Source of the DNA: Celeribacter naphthalenivorans
GTDB taxonomy: Bacteria; Pseudomonadota; Alphaproteobacteria; Rhodobacterales; Rhodobacteraceae
Length of the DNA: 64,000 nt
Assembly: GCF_020524585.1 (NCBI RefSeq)
Contig: NZ_JAIVLK010000001.1
Coordinates: 678,010-742,009 of the forward strand
Reading direction: 5' to 3'
Position 1 is the stretch's first letter, and every line of letters starts with the position of its first letter. This document shows, in pieces, positions 43,179-54,095 of the stretch. The notes beneath the pieces were generated by a model. That model worked only from the letters and a program-made list of their open reading frames with translations. It made no database searches and was not told the DNA's origin. The translations under genes were made by a program, and so were the position numbers.

Positions 43179-43802
43179 ATGAAAGATCCGATTGATACCT
43201 ATATGAACACGCTCGTTCCCATGGTGGTCGAGCAGACGAGCCGCGGCGAACGCGCCTACGACATCTTCTCGCGCCTCTTGAAAGAGCGCATCATCTTCCT
43301 CAACGGCCCGGTGCATGATGGCATGTCGTCGCTGATCTGCGCCCAGCTTCTGTTCCTTGAGGCGGAAAACCCGAAAAAAGAAATCGCCATGTATATCAAC
43401 AGCCCGGGCGGTGTGGTGACCTCCGGCCTGTCGATCTACGACACGATGCAGTACATCCGTCCGAAGGTCTCGACGCTGGTGATGGGGCAGGCGGCCTCCA
43501 TGGGCTCGCTTTTGCTGACCGCTGGCGAAAAAGGCATGCGTTTCTCGCTGCCCAACTCCCGCGTCATGGTGCACCAGCCGTCCGGTGGCTACCAAGGTCA
43601 GGCGACCGACATCATGATCCACGCGCAAGAGACCCAAAAGCTCAAGGATCGTTTGAACCAGATCTACGTGAAGCACACGGGTCAGGAATTCCAGACCATC
43701 GTCGATGCGCTTGAGCGCGACAATTTCATGTCGCCCGAGGACGCGAAAGACTTCGGTCTGATCGACGAGATCGTCGAAAGCCGCGCGCCGCTCGCGGAAT
43801 AA
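43179..43802 (+). CDS. clpP: ATP-dependent Clp protease proteolytic subunit ClpP
   Basis: 207 residues. Catalytic triad: Ser107 ([11 protein letters not shown]), His132 (VMVHQPSGG) and Asp181 ([12 protein letters not shown]). The ClpP signature [16 protein letters not shown] is present. Two heptameric rings form the protease chamber loaded by ClpX, encoded 215 bp downstream on the same strand. Confidence 0.97.
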   Translation: MKDPIDTYMNTLVPMVVEQTSRGERAYDIFSRLLKERIIFLNGPVHDGMSSLICAQLLFLEAENPKKEIAMYINSPGGVVTSGLSIYDTMQYIRPKVSTLVMGQAASMGSLLLTAGEKGMRFSLPNSRVMVHQPSGGYQGQATDIMIHAQETQKLKDRLNQIYVKHTGQEFQTIVDALERDNFMSPEDAKDFGLIDEIVESRAPLAE

Positions 43803-44017
43803 AATGATGGGCGTCTCGGCCTGACCGGGTCGATGCGCCCTCTCTTCAATCTCGGGGAGAGCCGTCAAATCGGGTGTTGGGGCAGAGAGATTTTGCCATT
43901 GTGCCCGAAAAACGGCTGTCCTACACTCTGTCAAATATCGCTCTTTGACCGGCTGGCCCCCGATGGGCCTATAGGTCAAAGCACAACGCAAGAGAGCCTG
44001 AGGCTCAGGGGAATGTG

Positions 44018-45286
<1,269 letters not shown>

Positions 45287-45308
45287 GGGATACGTCCGAA
45301 CGATTTGC

Positions 45309-45340
45309 AAGCCCCGCTGCGGTTCCCGTCGGCGGGGCTT
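45309..45340 (+). terminator. Terminator after clpX
   Basis: A 9-bp stem AAGCCCCGC / GCGGGGCTT with a 14-base loop. The T run is weak (TTTGCTTT). Confidence 0.65.
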
Positions 45341-45469
45341 TGCTTTGCCACCGGAATGTGAAGCGGAATTCAGCAGGAAAAGGCGGGGCGGGCAGCGGCT
45401 GCCCTCTGGACCTCCGCGTCCGGATGGTTCATAGAAAGAACCAAGCGAAATTCGAAAGGTGACACCGTC

Positions 45470-45853
45470 ATGGGGATTTTGAACACGGCACTGCGGGGGG
45501 TGATCTGGTGGAAAGGTCAAACCATCGGGACGCAGCTTTTCACATGGCGTCACGGCATCAAAGTCGGCGAAGATGCTCAGGGCAATGCCTTTTTCCGCAA
45601 CAAAGACGATAGCCGTCGCTGGGTGATCTACAACGGCGATGTCGAAGCCTCCCGGATCAGCCCGGACTGGCACGGCTGGCTGCACCACACCTTCGCGAAC
45701 CACCCGGGTCATGAGGCGCTTGAGCACAAGATTTGGGAAAAAGAACACGTCGAAAACCTGACTGGCACCGTGGCAGCCTATGCGCCTGCGGGTTCGATCC
45801 GTCAGGCCAAGCCGATTGAGCGGCGCGATTACGAGGCGTGGCAGCCCGAATAA
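45470..45853 (+). CDS. NADH:ubiquinone oxidoreductase accessory subunit NDUFA12
   Basis: 127 residues. The family core includes GTQLFTWRHGIKVGEDAQGN, RRWVIYNGDVEASRISPDWHGWLHH, and a short basic C-terminus. NDUFA12 (B17.2) is one of the few supernumerary complex I subunits found in alphaproteobacteria. It acts at the cytoplasmic arm of complex I. Its stop shares one base with the start of the next gene (TAATG). Confidence 0.93.
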   Translation: MGILNTALRGVIWWKGQTIGTQLFTWRHGIKVGEDAQGNAFFRNKDDSRRWVIYNGDVEASRISPDWHGWLHHTFANHPGHEALEHKIWEKEHVENLTGTVAAYAPAGSIRQAKPIERRDYEAWQPE

Positions 45854-46317
45854 TGGCCGAAAATCCGACAGAAGTTGCGGTGGGCGCAGGCGTTGTGGCG
45901 CTGGCCTTGGGGTTTCTGGTCTATGCGGGCCAGATCACCGGGTTCGGCGCTGGCGCGTCCGAGCACTACCAACTCACCGCCTCCTTCCGCTCTGCCGAAG
46001 GCATCTCGACCGGCACCGATGTGCGCCTCGCTGGCGTCAAGATCGGCACCGTCACGGCGCTCGATCTCAACCGCGACAGCTTCCGCGCCGAAGCCAAACT
46101 GACGCTCGACGGCGATGTTGCGCTGCCGGATGACACGGCGGCGATGATCTCGTCCGAGGGGCTTTTGGGCGGCAATTTCGTCGAACTCGTGCCCGGCGGT
46201 TCGATGTTCAATTTCGAGGACGGCCAAGTGATCGCGGACACCCAAGGCTCCGTGAGCCTGATCAACCTCTTGCTGAAATTCGTGACCGGCAGCGGCGACG
46301 ACGGAGCCACGGAATGA
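45853..46317 (+). CDS. MCE-domain lipid transport protein, MlaD-like
   Basis: 154 residues with one N-terminal membrane anchor (VGAGVVALALGFLVYAG) and one MCE domain (about 35-115; GISTGTDVRLAGVKIGTV, then GLLGGNFVELVPGG). It is the size of MlaD, the periplasmic hexamer of the phospholipid transporter, but no mlaE or mlaF lies nearby. It overlaps the next gene by 4 bp and the upstream NDUFA12 stop by one base. Confidence 0.9.
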   Translation: MAENPTEVAVGAGVVALALGFLVYAGQITGFGAGASEHYQLTASFRSAEGISTGTDVRLAGVKIGTVTALDLNRDSFRAEAKLTLDGDVALPDDTAAMISSEGLLGGNFVELVPGGSMFNFEDGQVIADTQGSVSLINLLLKFVTGSGDDGATE

Positions 46318-46853
46318 TCCGTCGCGCGGCCTTCATTGCAGCCATGGTCTTGAGCACGCCCGTCTGGGCGCAGGACGGCGGGTTCAACGACGATCTGGAA
46401 ACCGGTCTTGATGAGATCATCATCCAACCCTTGGAAGAGGGGGGCGAGGTCGGCGGTTTTGGGGCTGGCGGGCTGTCGCTCGAAGACCTGCAAAACCTGC
46501 CCAATGAGGGCTTTCAGCAAGAGCTGAAGGACATCACCACCGAGTTGCAGGAAAATGTTGTCTCCGCCTCCGGGGCGACGGTGCGCGCGCTCGACAAGCT
46601 GACCGGCCAAGTCGCTGATCTGACGCTAGAGACCGGCGGCACGCAGGTTTTCGGCCGGATCGAGGTGTTTCTGGGCGATTGCCGCTACCCCGAGGACAAC
46701 CCCTCGGGCAATGCCTATGCCTATCTCGTGGTCCGCGCCCAAGGCGACGAAGCACCGGTGTTTTCCGGCTGGATGGTCGCCTCAAGCCCGGCTTTGAACG
46801 CCATGGATCATCCGCGTTACGACATCTGGCCCCTGAGCTGCAGCACGTCCTGA
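46314..46853 (+). CDS. DUF2155-domain periplasmic protein
   Basis: 179 residues. A Sec signal ends VWAQ. After a Gly/Glu-rich acidic segment comes the DUF2155 core: ATVRALDKLTGQVADLTLE, FGRIEVFLGDCRYPEDNP, VFSGWMVASSPALNAMDH. Two Cys (in GDCRYP and LSCSTS) may form a disulfide. The function is unknown. Linkage to the MCE gene suggests an envelope role. Its last 37 bp overlap the convergent aat gene. Confidence 0.9.
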   Translation: MIRRAAFIAAMVLSTPVWAQDGGFNDDLETGLDEIIIQPLEEGGEVGGFGAGGLSLEDLQNLPNEGFQQELKDITTELQENVVSASGATVRALDKLTGQVADLTLETGGTQVFGRIEVFLGDCRYPEDNPSGNAYAYLVVRAQGDEAPVFSGWMVASSPALNAMDHPRYDIWPLSCSTS

Positions 46854-47461
46854 GGCGTCAAGCGCTCCGTGTGAGCCGTGAAATCTGCCCGTGTTGTCAA
46901 GGCGTTGCTCAGGAGTGAGCGATATTGCGAGCGGGGAATTTCGATGCCGCCGAGGCTTGCGAGATGCTCGGTCAAGAATTGCGTGTCGAAGAGCGTGAAG
47001 CCTGAGCGTTTGAGATGGGCGACCAGATAGGCCAGCACGATTTTTGAGGCACTGGGCACACGCGAGAACATGCTTTCGCCGAAAAATGCCGTGCCCAAGG
47101 CCAAGCCATAGGTGCCGCCGACCAGCCGATCCCCGTCCCATAGCTCGACGGAATGGCCAAACCCCATCTCGTGCAGCTCGGTGTATAGGTCGAAAATCGT
47201 ATCGTTGATCCAGGTCTCGTCGCGGTCTGCACATCCTTCCATCACGGCCTCAAAAGCCTGATCAAAACTCACGCGGTAGCGCTCTTGCCGGATCAGCCGG
47301 GCCAAAGAGCGCGAGATGTGAAACCCGTCCAAAGGGATGATGCCGCGCTCGCGGGGATCGACCCAAAAGAGGCTCTCATCCTCGCGTGATTCCGCCATGG
47401 GAAAGACCCCATTGGCATAGGCTTGCAGGATCAATTCCGGGGTCAATTCGACGTGGTTCAT
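46817..47461 (-). CDS. aat: Leucyl/phenylalanyl-tRNA-protein transferase Aat
   Basis: 214 residues. Family blocks are intact: ILQAYANGVFPMAES, LFWVDPRERGIIPLDGFH, then SVELWDGDRLVGGTYGLALG and FGESMFSRVPSASKIVL. The enzyme adds Leu or Phe to N-terminal Lys/Arg, creating N-degrons for the ClpAP pathway. It sits next to accC, a conserved order in Rhodobacteraceae. The 3' end overlaps the convergent DUF2155 gene. Confidence 0.96.
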   Translation of the reverse strand: MNHVELTPELILQAYANGVFPMAESREDESLFWVDPRERGIIPLDGFHISRSLARLIRQERYRVSFDQAFEAVMEGCADRDETWINDTIFDLYTELHEMGFGHSVELWDGDRLVGGTYGLALGTAFFGESMFSRVPSASKIVLAYLVAHLKRSGFTLFDTQFLTEHLASLGGIEIPRSQYRSLLSNALTTRADFTAHTERLTPQDVLQLRGQMS

Positions 47462-47543
47462 GGCGGTGAATGTGACGTGGACGCGGGCAAAAGAAAAGGC
47501 CGCGCATCACACGCGGCCCTTCAAACTTTAGCGACGTCTCAGG

Positions 47544-48890
47544 TTAGCCGAGATTGGCCTCGAGCCATTTTTCCAGCCAGTGGATGTTGTAATTGCCCGT
47601 AAGCACATCCTCTTCCTGCAACAGCGCGTGGAACAGTGGGATCGTGGTGTCGACACCATCGACGATCAGCTCGCCCAGAGCGCGGTTGAGACGCGCCAAG
47701 GCTTCGGGCCGGTCGCGACCATGCACGATCAGCTTGCCGATCAAGCTGTCGTAATAGGGCGGGATCGAATAGCCGTCATAGAGCCCGGAATCCATCCGAA
47801 CCCCCAGGCCGCCCGGCGCGTGATACTGCGTGATCTTGCCGGGGCAGGGGGTGAAATTCGGCAGACGCTCGGCGTTGATCCGAACCTCGATGGCGTGACC
47901 GTTCAGATTCAGATCGTCTTGGCTGAAGGACAGTTTTTCGCCCGAAGCGACAAGGATCTGTTCGCGCACGAGGTCTTGGCCAAACACGGCCTCGGTGACC
48001 GGGTGTTCCACCTGAAGACGAGTGTTCATCTCGATGAAATAGAACTCGCCGTCCTCATAGAGAAACTCGATCGTGCCCGCACCTTTATAGCCCATCTCCG
48101 CGATGGCCTTGGCACAGATGCCGCCGATACGGGCGCGCTCTTCGGGGGAGATCGAGGGGCCGGGGGCTTCTTCGAACACCTTCTGGTGACGGCGCTGAAG
48201 CGAACAATCGCGCTCGCCAAGGTGGACGCCGCCGCCCTGACCGTCGCCAAAGACCTGCACTTCGATGTGACGCGGCTTTTGGAGATATTTCTCCATATAG
48301 ACCTCGTCATTGCCGAAGGCGGCTTTTGCCTCGGAGCGCGCGGTGCGGAAGGCAACCTCAAGCTCGGCCTCGTTGAGCGCCACTTTCATGCCGCGCCCGC
48401 CGCCACCGGCGGTGGCTTTGATGATGACCGGATAGCCCATGTCGGCGGCGGTTGTCTTGGCCGTCGCCACATCGGGAACGCCGCCTTTGGAGCCGGGGAC
48501 CACGGGGATGCCCAGTTTCTCGGCGGTCTCTTTCGCGGTGATCTTGTCGCCCATCTGGCGGATGTGCTCGGCGGAGGGCCCGATGAAGGTCAGGTCGTGA
48601 TCTTCGACGATCTGCACGAACGCGGCGTTCTCAGACAGAAAGCCATAGCCGGGATGGATCGCCTGCGCGCCGGTGATTTCACAGGCCGCGATGATGGCCG
48701 GGAAGTTCAGGTAGGACTGGGCCGAGCTGTTCGGGCCGATACAGACGGCCTCGTCGGCCATCCGCACATGCATGGCATCCGCGTCCGCTGTCGAGTGGAC
48801 GGCCACCGATTGGATGCCCATCTCGCGACAGGCGCGGATCACCCGCAACGCGATCTCGCCTCGGTTGGCGATGAGGATTTTATCGAACAT
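47544..48890 (-). CDS. accC: Acetyl-CoA carboxylase biotin carboxylase subunit AccC
   Basis: 448 residues from the ATG at 48890 (AAGGGG seven bases upstream); a TTG two codons earlier is less likely. It starts [20 protein letters not shown]. The ATP-grasp glycine loop [13 protein letters not shown] and the catalytic [15 protein letters not shown] are present. It carboxylates biotin on AccB for fatty-acid synthesis. The gene follows accB by 11 bp. Confidence 0.97.
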   Translation of the reverse strand: MFDKILIANRGEIALRVIRACREMGIQSVAVHSTADADAMHVRMADEAVCIGPNSSAQSYLNFPAIIAACEITGAQAIHPGYGFLSENAAFVQIVEDHDLTFIGPSAEHIRQMGDKITAKETAEKLGIPVVPGSKGGVPDVATAKTTAADMGYPVIIKATAGGGGRGMKVALNEAELEVAFRTARSEAKAAFGNDEVYMEKYLQKPRHIEVQVFGDGQGGGVHLGERDCSLQRRHQKVFEEAPGPSISPEERARIGGICAKAIAEMGYKGAGTIEFLYEDGEFYFIEMNTRLQVEHPVTEAVFGQDLVREQILVASGEKLSFSQDDLNLNGHAIEVRINAERLPNFTPCPGKITQYHAPGGLGVRMDSGLYDGYSIPPYYDSLIGKLIVHGRDRPEALARLNRALGELIVDGVDTTIPLFHALLQEEDVLTGNYNIHWLEKWLEANLG

Positions 48891-48901
48891 CGACAAACCC
48901 C

Positions 48902-49396
48902 TTATTCGATGATCATCAGAGGGGCGCCGAATTCGACCGGGGTGCCGTCGTCCACGAGGACGCGTTTCACGGTCCCGGATTTCGGAGCGGGGATGTGGTT
49001 CATGGTTTTCATGGCTTCGACGATCAGAACCGTCTGACCTTCGGAGACTTTGTCTCCCACTTTCACGAAGGGCGCAGCACCCGGTTCAGCGGCGAGATAG
49101 GCGGTGCCGACCATCGGCGAGGGCACTGCGTTCGGATCGTTGGCCGGATCACCTGCGTCGGCAGCGGGGGCTGCGGGTGCAGCTGCTGCGGCCACCGGAG
49201 CGGCGGCGGCGACAGGCGCGGGGGCTGCTGCGGCCACGGTCTGAATGACCTGAGGGGCGGCGCGGCTCACGCGGACGTTGAGGCTGTCATTGTCGCCATA
49301 TTCGCGCATGACTTCGAGTTCGGTGAGCTCGTTGGCGCTCAGGAGTTCTGCCAATGCCTGAATGAAAGCCACGTCGGCGTCGTTTTGCTTTGTCAT
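48902..49396 (-). CDS. accB: Acetyl-CoA carboxylase biotin carboxyl carrier protein AccB
   Basis: 164 residues. An N-terminal helical region is followed by an Ala/Pro-rich flexible linker (about 50-90). The C-terminal biotinyl domain carries the biotinylated Lys130 in [10 protein letters not shown]. Most carriers have EAMKM or EAMKL; here Thr follows the Lys, a tolerated variant. It is first in the accB-accC pair. Confidence 0.96.
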   Translation of the reverse strand: MTKQNDADVAFIQALAELLSANELTELEVMREYGDNDSLNVRVSRAAPQVIQTVAAAAPAPVAAAAPVAAAAAPAAPAADAGDPANDPNAVPSPMVGTAYLAAEPGAAPFVKVGDKVSEGQTVLIVEAMKTMNHIPAPKSGTVKRVLVDDGTPVEFGAPLMIIE

Positions 49397-49712
49397 ATGT
49401 TCAACTCGGTTTTGGGCCGCTCAGGTCTCGTTTGGGTGCCAGATGTGGCAGTCCGTTCGAGCCCGGGCTGATTGATCTTCTGCGTTCGTATATAGGCCTT
49501 GTGACGTTGCGTGAAAACCCGATAACCGACCCTGACCCGGGGAGAATGGCGCAAACTCTGCCTATGTTTTGGGCGTTCGCGCATGATTATGCGGCGTGAA
49601 GAGCGGGATAAGACCGAAAATAACCGGATCATAAATTTTACCGCTTGATAAAAAATTGAAGCCTGCCACGCTCGAGTCACCAATAAAAGCAAGCCAACAG
49701 GGAGCAAGCCCG
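49397..49712. other. Divergent promoter region accB / preT
   Basis: 316 bp that must carry both promoters. TATATA near 49492 could be the accB -10. I looked for a second RutR-type palindrome in front of preT and found none. The preT ribosome site (CAGGGAGC) is at the right end. Confidence 0.5.
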
Positions 49713-51050
49713 ATGACCAACAGCCCGCTGACGCCCGGCATCACCGCCGGACGCCTGCCCGAGGAGAGCTATGCCGCGCAGTTTTCCGATCTGCACCCGG
49801 TGCTCGATGATCACGAGGCGCTCGTCGCCGCAGATCGGTGTTATTTCTGCCATGACGCGCCTTGCATGACGGCCTGTTCGACCTCGATCGACGTGCCCCT
49901 GTTTATTCGCCAGATCATGACTGGCACGCCCGAGGCGGCGGCCAAGACGATTTTCGATCAGAACATTCTGGGCGGTATGTGCGCGCGGGTCTGTCCGACG
50001 GAAACGCTTTGCGAAGAGGTCTGTGTGCGCGAGATCGCGGAGGGCAAGCCGGTCGAGATCGGGCGTTTGCAACGCTACGCCACCGACACGCTGATGGCGA
50101 AAGGCATTCATCCTTACACCCGTGCCGAGGCGACCGGCAAAACCGTCGCCGTGGTGGGCGCGGGGCCTGCGGGTCTGGCGGCGGCGCATCGTCTGGCGAT
50201 GAAGGGCCATGACGTCGTGATGTTCGATGCGCGCCCGAAATCCGGCGGGCTCAATGAATACGGGATCGCCTCCTACAAGGCGCCCGATGGCTACGCCCAG
50301 AAAGAGGTCGATTGGCTCATGCAGATCGGCGGGATCACCGTCGAGACCGGCAAAAAGCTTGGCGACGGTCTGACGCTCGAAGGTTTGAAAGCCGACTACG
50401 ACGCCGTGTTCCTCGCCATCGGCTTGGCGGGCGTCAACGCGCTCCGCGCCGAGGGCGAAGAGACCGACGGCGTGCTCGATGCGGTGGATTTCATCTCTGA
50501 ACTGCGTCAGGCCGAAGACCTCTCGAAACTGCCGGTGGGCCGCAATGTCGTGGTGATCGGCGGCGGGATGACCGCCGTGGACGCGGCCGTGCAGGCGAAA
50601 CTTCTGGGCGCTCAGAACGTCTCGATGGTCTATCGCCGGGGCCGCGCCAGCATGTCGGCCTCCGAGTATGAACAGGAACTCGCCGCCTCGAAAGGTGTGC
50701 AGATTTTCTACAATGCGGCGCCCGTTGCGGTCTACGGCGAGGGCGCGGTCGAGGAGGTCGAGTTCGAATACACCTCCGAGGCGGGCGGCAGCCTGAAAGG
50801 CACTGGCGAGACCTTCCGCTTGCCTGCCGATCAACTGTTCAAGGCCATCGGCCAGACGCTGGACGGTGCGCCCGAAGGTATCGAAATCACCGGCGGCAAG
50901 ATCGCGGTGGACGCCGTGGGCCGCACCTCGATTGCGGGCGTCTGGGCCGGGGGTGACTGTGCCTCGGGCGGCGAAGACCTGACCGTGACCGCGGTGTCCG
51001 AGGGACGCGACGCCGCCGAAGACATCCACGCCAAGCTGATGGAGGGCTGA
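49713..51050 (+). CDS. preT: NAD-dependent dihydropyrimidine dehydrogenase subunit PreT
   Basis: 445 residues from the ATG at 49713. The N-terminal cysteine-rich ferredoxin-like part (ADRCYFCHDAPCMTACS, MCARVCPTETLCEEVCV) is followed by two Rossmann motifs (VAVVGAGPAGLAAAHRLA and VVVIGGGMTAVD). This is the GltD-like, FAD-containing electron input subunit: NADH electrons go to PreA for reduction of uracil and thymine. It is separated from preA by three bases. Confidence 0.94.
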   Translation: MTNSPLTPGITAGRLPEESYAAQFSDLHPVLDDHEALVAADRCYFCHDAPCMTACSTSIDVPLFIRQIMTGTPEAAAKTIFDQNILGGMCARVCPTETLCEEVCVREIAEGKPVEIGRLQRYATDTLMAKGIHPYTRAEATGKTVAVVGAGPAGLAAAHRLAMKGHDVVMFDARPKSGGLNEYGIASYKAPDGYAQKEVDWLMQIGGITVETGKKLGDGLTLEGLKADYDAVFLAIGLAGVNALRAEGEETDGVLDAVDFISELRQAEDLSKLPVGRNVVVIGGGMTAVDAAVQAKLLGAQNVSMVYRRGRASMSASEYEQELAASKGVQIFYNAAPVAVYGEGAVEEVEFEYTSEAGGSLKGTGETFRLPADQLFKAIGQTLDGAPEGIEITGGKIAVDAVGRTSIAGVWAGGDCASGGEDLTVTAVSEGRDAAEDIHAKLMEG

Positions 51051-51053
51051 GCC

Positions 51054-52352
51054 ATGGCCGATTTGACAAGCACCTTTTGTGGCATCACAAGCCCGAACCC
51101 CTTTTGGCTGGCCTCCGCGCCGCCGACCGACAAGGAATACAACGTCCGCCGCGCCTTTGAGGCCGGGTGGGGCGGTGTGGTCTGGAAGACGCTCGGCGAA
51201 GAAGGTCCGCCGGTCGTCAACGTCAACGGGCCGCGTTACGGGGCCATTCATGGCGCGGACCGCCGGTTGCTGGGGCTGAACAATATCGAGCTGATCACCG
51301 ACCGTCCGCTGGAGGTGAACCTCGAAGAGATGACGCGGGTGAAAAAGGACTACCCGGATCGGGCGCTGATCGCCTCGGTCATGGTGCCTTGCGATGCCGA
51401 CAGCTGGAAGAACATCATTCCGCGCATTGCCGAGACGGGGTGTGACGGGTTCGAGCTGAACTTTGGCTGTCCGCATGGCATGGCCGAACGCGGTATGGGC
51501 TCCGCCGTGGGGCAGGTGCCGGAATATATCGAGATGGTGACGCGCTGGTGCAAAGAATCGACCGACCTTCCGGTGATCGTGAAACTGACGCCCAACATCA
51601 CCAATATTCTCTACCCGGCGGAGGCGGCCCTGCGTGGAGGCGCCGATGCGGTGTCGCTGATCAACACGATCAACTCGATCACTTCGGTGAACCTCGATGC
51701 CTTCTCGCCCGAGCCGATGATCGACGGCAAAGGCACCCACGGCGGCTATTGCGGCCCGGCGGTGAAACCGATCGCGATGAATATGGTGGCTGAAATTGCC
51801 CGCAACCCGGCGACGGCGAAGCTGCCGATCTCGGGCATTGGCGGCGTGACCACCTGGCGCGATGCGGCGGAGTTCATGGCGCTTGGCGCGGGCAATGTGC
51901 AGGTCTGTACGGCGGCGATGACCTATGGCTTCAAAATCGTTCAGGAGATGATTTCGGGGCTGAGCCAATACCTCGACGAAAAGGAAATGGCGCTCTCCGA
52001 TCTGGTCGGGAAAGCCACGCCCAACGTGACGGATTGGCAATATCTCAACCTCAACCACGTCACCAAAGCGGTGATCAATCAGGACGACTGCATCAACTGC
52101 GGGCGCTGTTATGCGGCCTGTGAGGACACCTCGCACCAGGCCATCGAGATGAGCCTTGATCGCACCTTTACCGTCAAGGACGATGAATGTGTGGCCTGTA
52201 ACCTCTGCGTCAATGTCTGTCCGGTCGAGGGCTGTATCACTATGAAAACGCTTGAAAAAGGCGACATGGACGAGCGGACGGGCAAGCCGGTCGGCGACTA
52301 TGCCAACTGGACGACGCATCCGAACAACGTCGCGGCTGTTTCCGCAGAGTGA
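51054..52352 (+). CDS. preA: NAD-dependent dihydropyrimidine dehydrogenase subunit PreA
   Basis: 432 residues. The N-terminal FMN barrel resembles dihydroorotate dehydrogenase (SPNPFWLASAPPTDKEYNVR, FELNFGCPHGM, KLTPNITN). A C-terminal tail holds two [4Fe-4S] motifs (CINCGRCYAACED and CVACNLCVNVCPVEGC). It reduces uracil and thymine to dihydro forms, the first step of the reductive pathway completed by the hydantoinase and amidohydrolase downstream. Confidence 0.95.
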   Translation: MADLTSTFCGITSPNPFWLASAPPTDKEYNVRRAFEAGWGGVVWKTLGEEGPPVVNVNGPRYGAIHGADRRLLGLNNIELITDRPLEVNLEEMTRVKKDYPDRALIASVMVPCDADSWKNIIPRIAETGCDGFELNFGCPHGMAERGMGSAVGQVPEYIEMVTRWCKESTDLPVIVKLTPNITNILYPAEAALRGGADAVSLINTINSITSVNLDAFSPEPMIDGKGTHGGYCGPAVKPIAMNMVAEIARNPATAKLPISGIGGVTTWRDAAEFMALGAGNVQVCTAAMTYGFKIVQEMISGLSQYLDEKEMALSDLVGKATPNVTDWQYLNLNHVTKAVINQDDCINCGRCYAACEDTSHQAIEMSLDRTFTVKDDECVACNLCVNVCPVEGCITMKTLEKGDMDERTGKPVGDYANWTTHPNNVAAVSAE

Positions 52353-52361
52353 TGCGGGATG

Positions 52362-52482
52362 TGTCGGCTGATTTCGGTCAGCCGACAGTCGATGCGGCAC
52401 TCACGTTGCCCCGGATCCTGCGAAATGCAGCCGGGGCAAGGCATCAGAGCAGGCCCCGAGACACTCTCGGGGTTCGCTTTTT
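52362..52482 (+). terminator. Three consecutive stem-loops after preA, the last a terminator
   Basis: Stem 1: TGTCGGCTGA / TCAGCCGACA (52362-52387). Stem 2: TTGCCCCGG / CCGGGGCAA (52406-52439) with an inner CTGC/GCAG. Stem 3: CCCCGAG / CTCGGGG (52454-52472), followed by TTCGCTTTTT. The third is the likely terminator of preTA. The first two may stabilise the mRNA or form a small processed RNA. Confidence 0.65.
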
Positions 52483-52598
52483 GTCCCTGACCGGACGGCA
52501 AAGCTCCGCAGGGGCACCCGCTGGCACGGTGATCAGGGTCGATTTCCATTTTGAAAAAGAGCGCCATCCTGGCGCCCCAGGTTTAGAGGGTCACGACG

Positions 52599-53189
52599 TC
52601 AGCCGTCAAAAGGTGTCCTTTGAACCGCAGCCGGGCCGGAGAGCCGGGCTTCTGGGTCAATGGCCTCCGCAGGCGCATCGCTCAGCGCCATCACCTCTTC
52701 GGTCGCCATGTCTTTTGCGCTGTCCTCAGAGGCGTTTGTCGTCGCCTCGACAGGTGCGGTTGCCTCCGCACTCTCTGCCTTGGTTGCGTTTCTCGGCGCA
52801 ATCGCCGCCTCATCTTCGACTTGCGTGCGTTTTGCGGCAATCTCGGCAATCGTGTTGCGCAGATCGAGCTCCACTTCGAGGACAGAGGCCTGAAACGCCG
52901 GCGTCGGGCCGGTCAGGATGTCGTCGGGAAGCTCCATTTTATCGGTGTCATATTCAGATGTCATCGCGCGCTCGGACGCGGTGACGGAAGAGGCGTCAGA
53001 CACCTCGTCAATCTTGTAAGACAGGATATCGCCATTCTGGCCGGGAAGCTCGTTCCCTTTCGTATAAGTTGCCGTTCCGTTCAGCGCGGTTTCCGCGATC
53101 TGAGGAACGTCTGGCTTCGGCGGATCTGGCGGTTGTCTGAATGCAAATCCACCACCTCCGAAAGCCGGCACGCCCGCGATATTGGTCAT
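52599..53189 (-). CDS. Hypothetical protein, acidic and low complexity
   Basis: 196 residues, with no signal peptide or membrane segment. It begins MTNIAGVPAFGGGGFAFRQP with a Gly/Pro-rich head, has a central part with ETALNGTATYTKGNELPGQNG, and ends in an Ala/Glu/Thr-rich tail. GAAAAGGAG lies upstream of the ATG. I do not recognise the family. It is oriented against preTA and is unlikely to be part of the pyrimidine route. Confidence 0.65.
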   Translation of the reverse strand: MTNIAGVPAFGGGGFAFRQPPDPPKPDVPQIAETALNGTATYTKGNELPGQNGDILSYKIDEVSDASSVTASERAMTSEYDTDKMELPDDILTGPTPAFQASVLEVELDLRNTIAEIAAKRTQVEDEAAIAPRNATKAESAEATAPVEATTNASEDSAKDMATEEVMALSDAPAEAIDPEARLSGPAAVQRTPFDG

Positions 53190-53303
53190 GCTAAGCTCCT
53201 TTTCTCAGGAGCCCCCACCATCTTTCTTTATAAAACGTTATGGTTTTTGAAAGGTTAATACCCACGGGTATTTTGATGTATGGTTAAGAGCCGGTTAAGG
53301 ACC

Positions 53304-53939
53304 TCAGACCGGCGTCAGCATCCGACGGAACAGCGTGTCGAGATAGGCCGCCGCATCCTCGAAATGCGCGTCTCCCTCAGGGCGCAGGATCGCACGCACC
53401 TGTGCATCGAAATCGGCGTAGTGCTGTGTCGTGGACCAGATCGAGAAAATCAGATGATAGGGATCGATCGGCGCCAGCGCGCCAGAGGCGATCCAACCCT
53501 CGATCACGCGGGCCTTTTCATCGACGAGGCTTTTCAATTCGCCCTCGATCTTGTCCATGATATTGGGCGCGCCCTGAACGATCTCATTGGCGAACAATCG
53601 GCTCTCGCGCGGGTATTCGCGGGCCATTTCGAGTTTGCGCAAAACATAGGCGAGAAGCTCTTCGACGGGCTCTCCGTCTGCCTCGATTTTGCGCAGAGGA
53701 TCGAGCCAATTCTGCATCAACTCGTCGATCAAGGCCCGGTGGATCGCCACTTTCGAGGGGAAGTAATAGAGCAGATTGGGCTTTGACAGCCCCGCCGCCT
53801 TGGCGATCTGATCGAGGGTGGAGCCGCGAAAGCCATGCTGTGAAAACACGTCCAAAGCCGCTTCCAGGATGGTTTCCGTGTTCTTTTTCTGAATGCGTGT
53901 GCGCGGTTGTCGTCCGGGCATGTGTCGCTCGATTCCCAT
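53304..53939 (-). CDS. RutR-like TetR-family regulator of pyrimidine catabolism
   Basis: 211 residues from the ATG at 53939; ATGs at 53945 and 53921 are alternatives. The TetR helix-turn-helix (STLDQIAKAAGLSKPNLLYYFPSKVAIH) and the C-terminal domain (ANEIVQGAPNI, LIFSIWSTTQHYADFDAQVRAI) match the RutR subgroup. RutR binds uracil or thymine. A perfect RutR-type palindrome lies in the gap to the divergent amidohydrolase gene. It likely controls the surrounding pyrimidine genes. Confidence 0.9.
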   Translation of the reverse strand: MGIERHMPGRQPRTRIQKKNTETILEAALDVFSQHGFRGSTLDQIAKAAGLSKPNLLYYFPSKVAIHRALIDELMQNWLDPLRKIEADGEPVEELLAYVLRKLEMAREYPRESRLFANEIVQGAPNIMDKIEGELKSLVDEKARVIEGWIASGALAPIDPYHLIFSIWSTTQHYADFDAQVRAILRPEGDAHFEDAAAYLDTLFRRMLTPV

Positions 53940-54095
53940 TTCCATCCTGCCTTCTAGCGCTTGTTGCTCTATATTTGCTAAAAAAAACGCCAAATCGAAG
54001 TCTGAATTGCCTTAAATCCGCACTTGATGCAAGTTTGCATGGGTTTTAGGCGTTTGCTCTGTTTCGCGTCTGCGCGCGGTGCTGCTAGTGTGCTC

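Noticed and set aside
47580..49037. 485-codon plus-strand frame
   Set aside because: Antisense to accC and the start of accB.
49677..52400. 907-codon open frame on the minus strand
   Set aside because: It lies opposite preT and preA, whose motifs are complete; its translation is His/Arg/Gly-rich with no domain, a typical high-GC antisense shadow.
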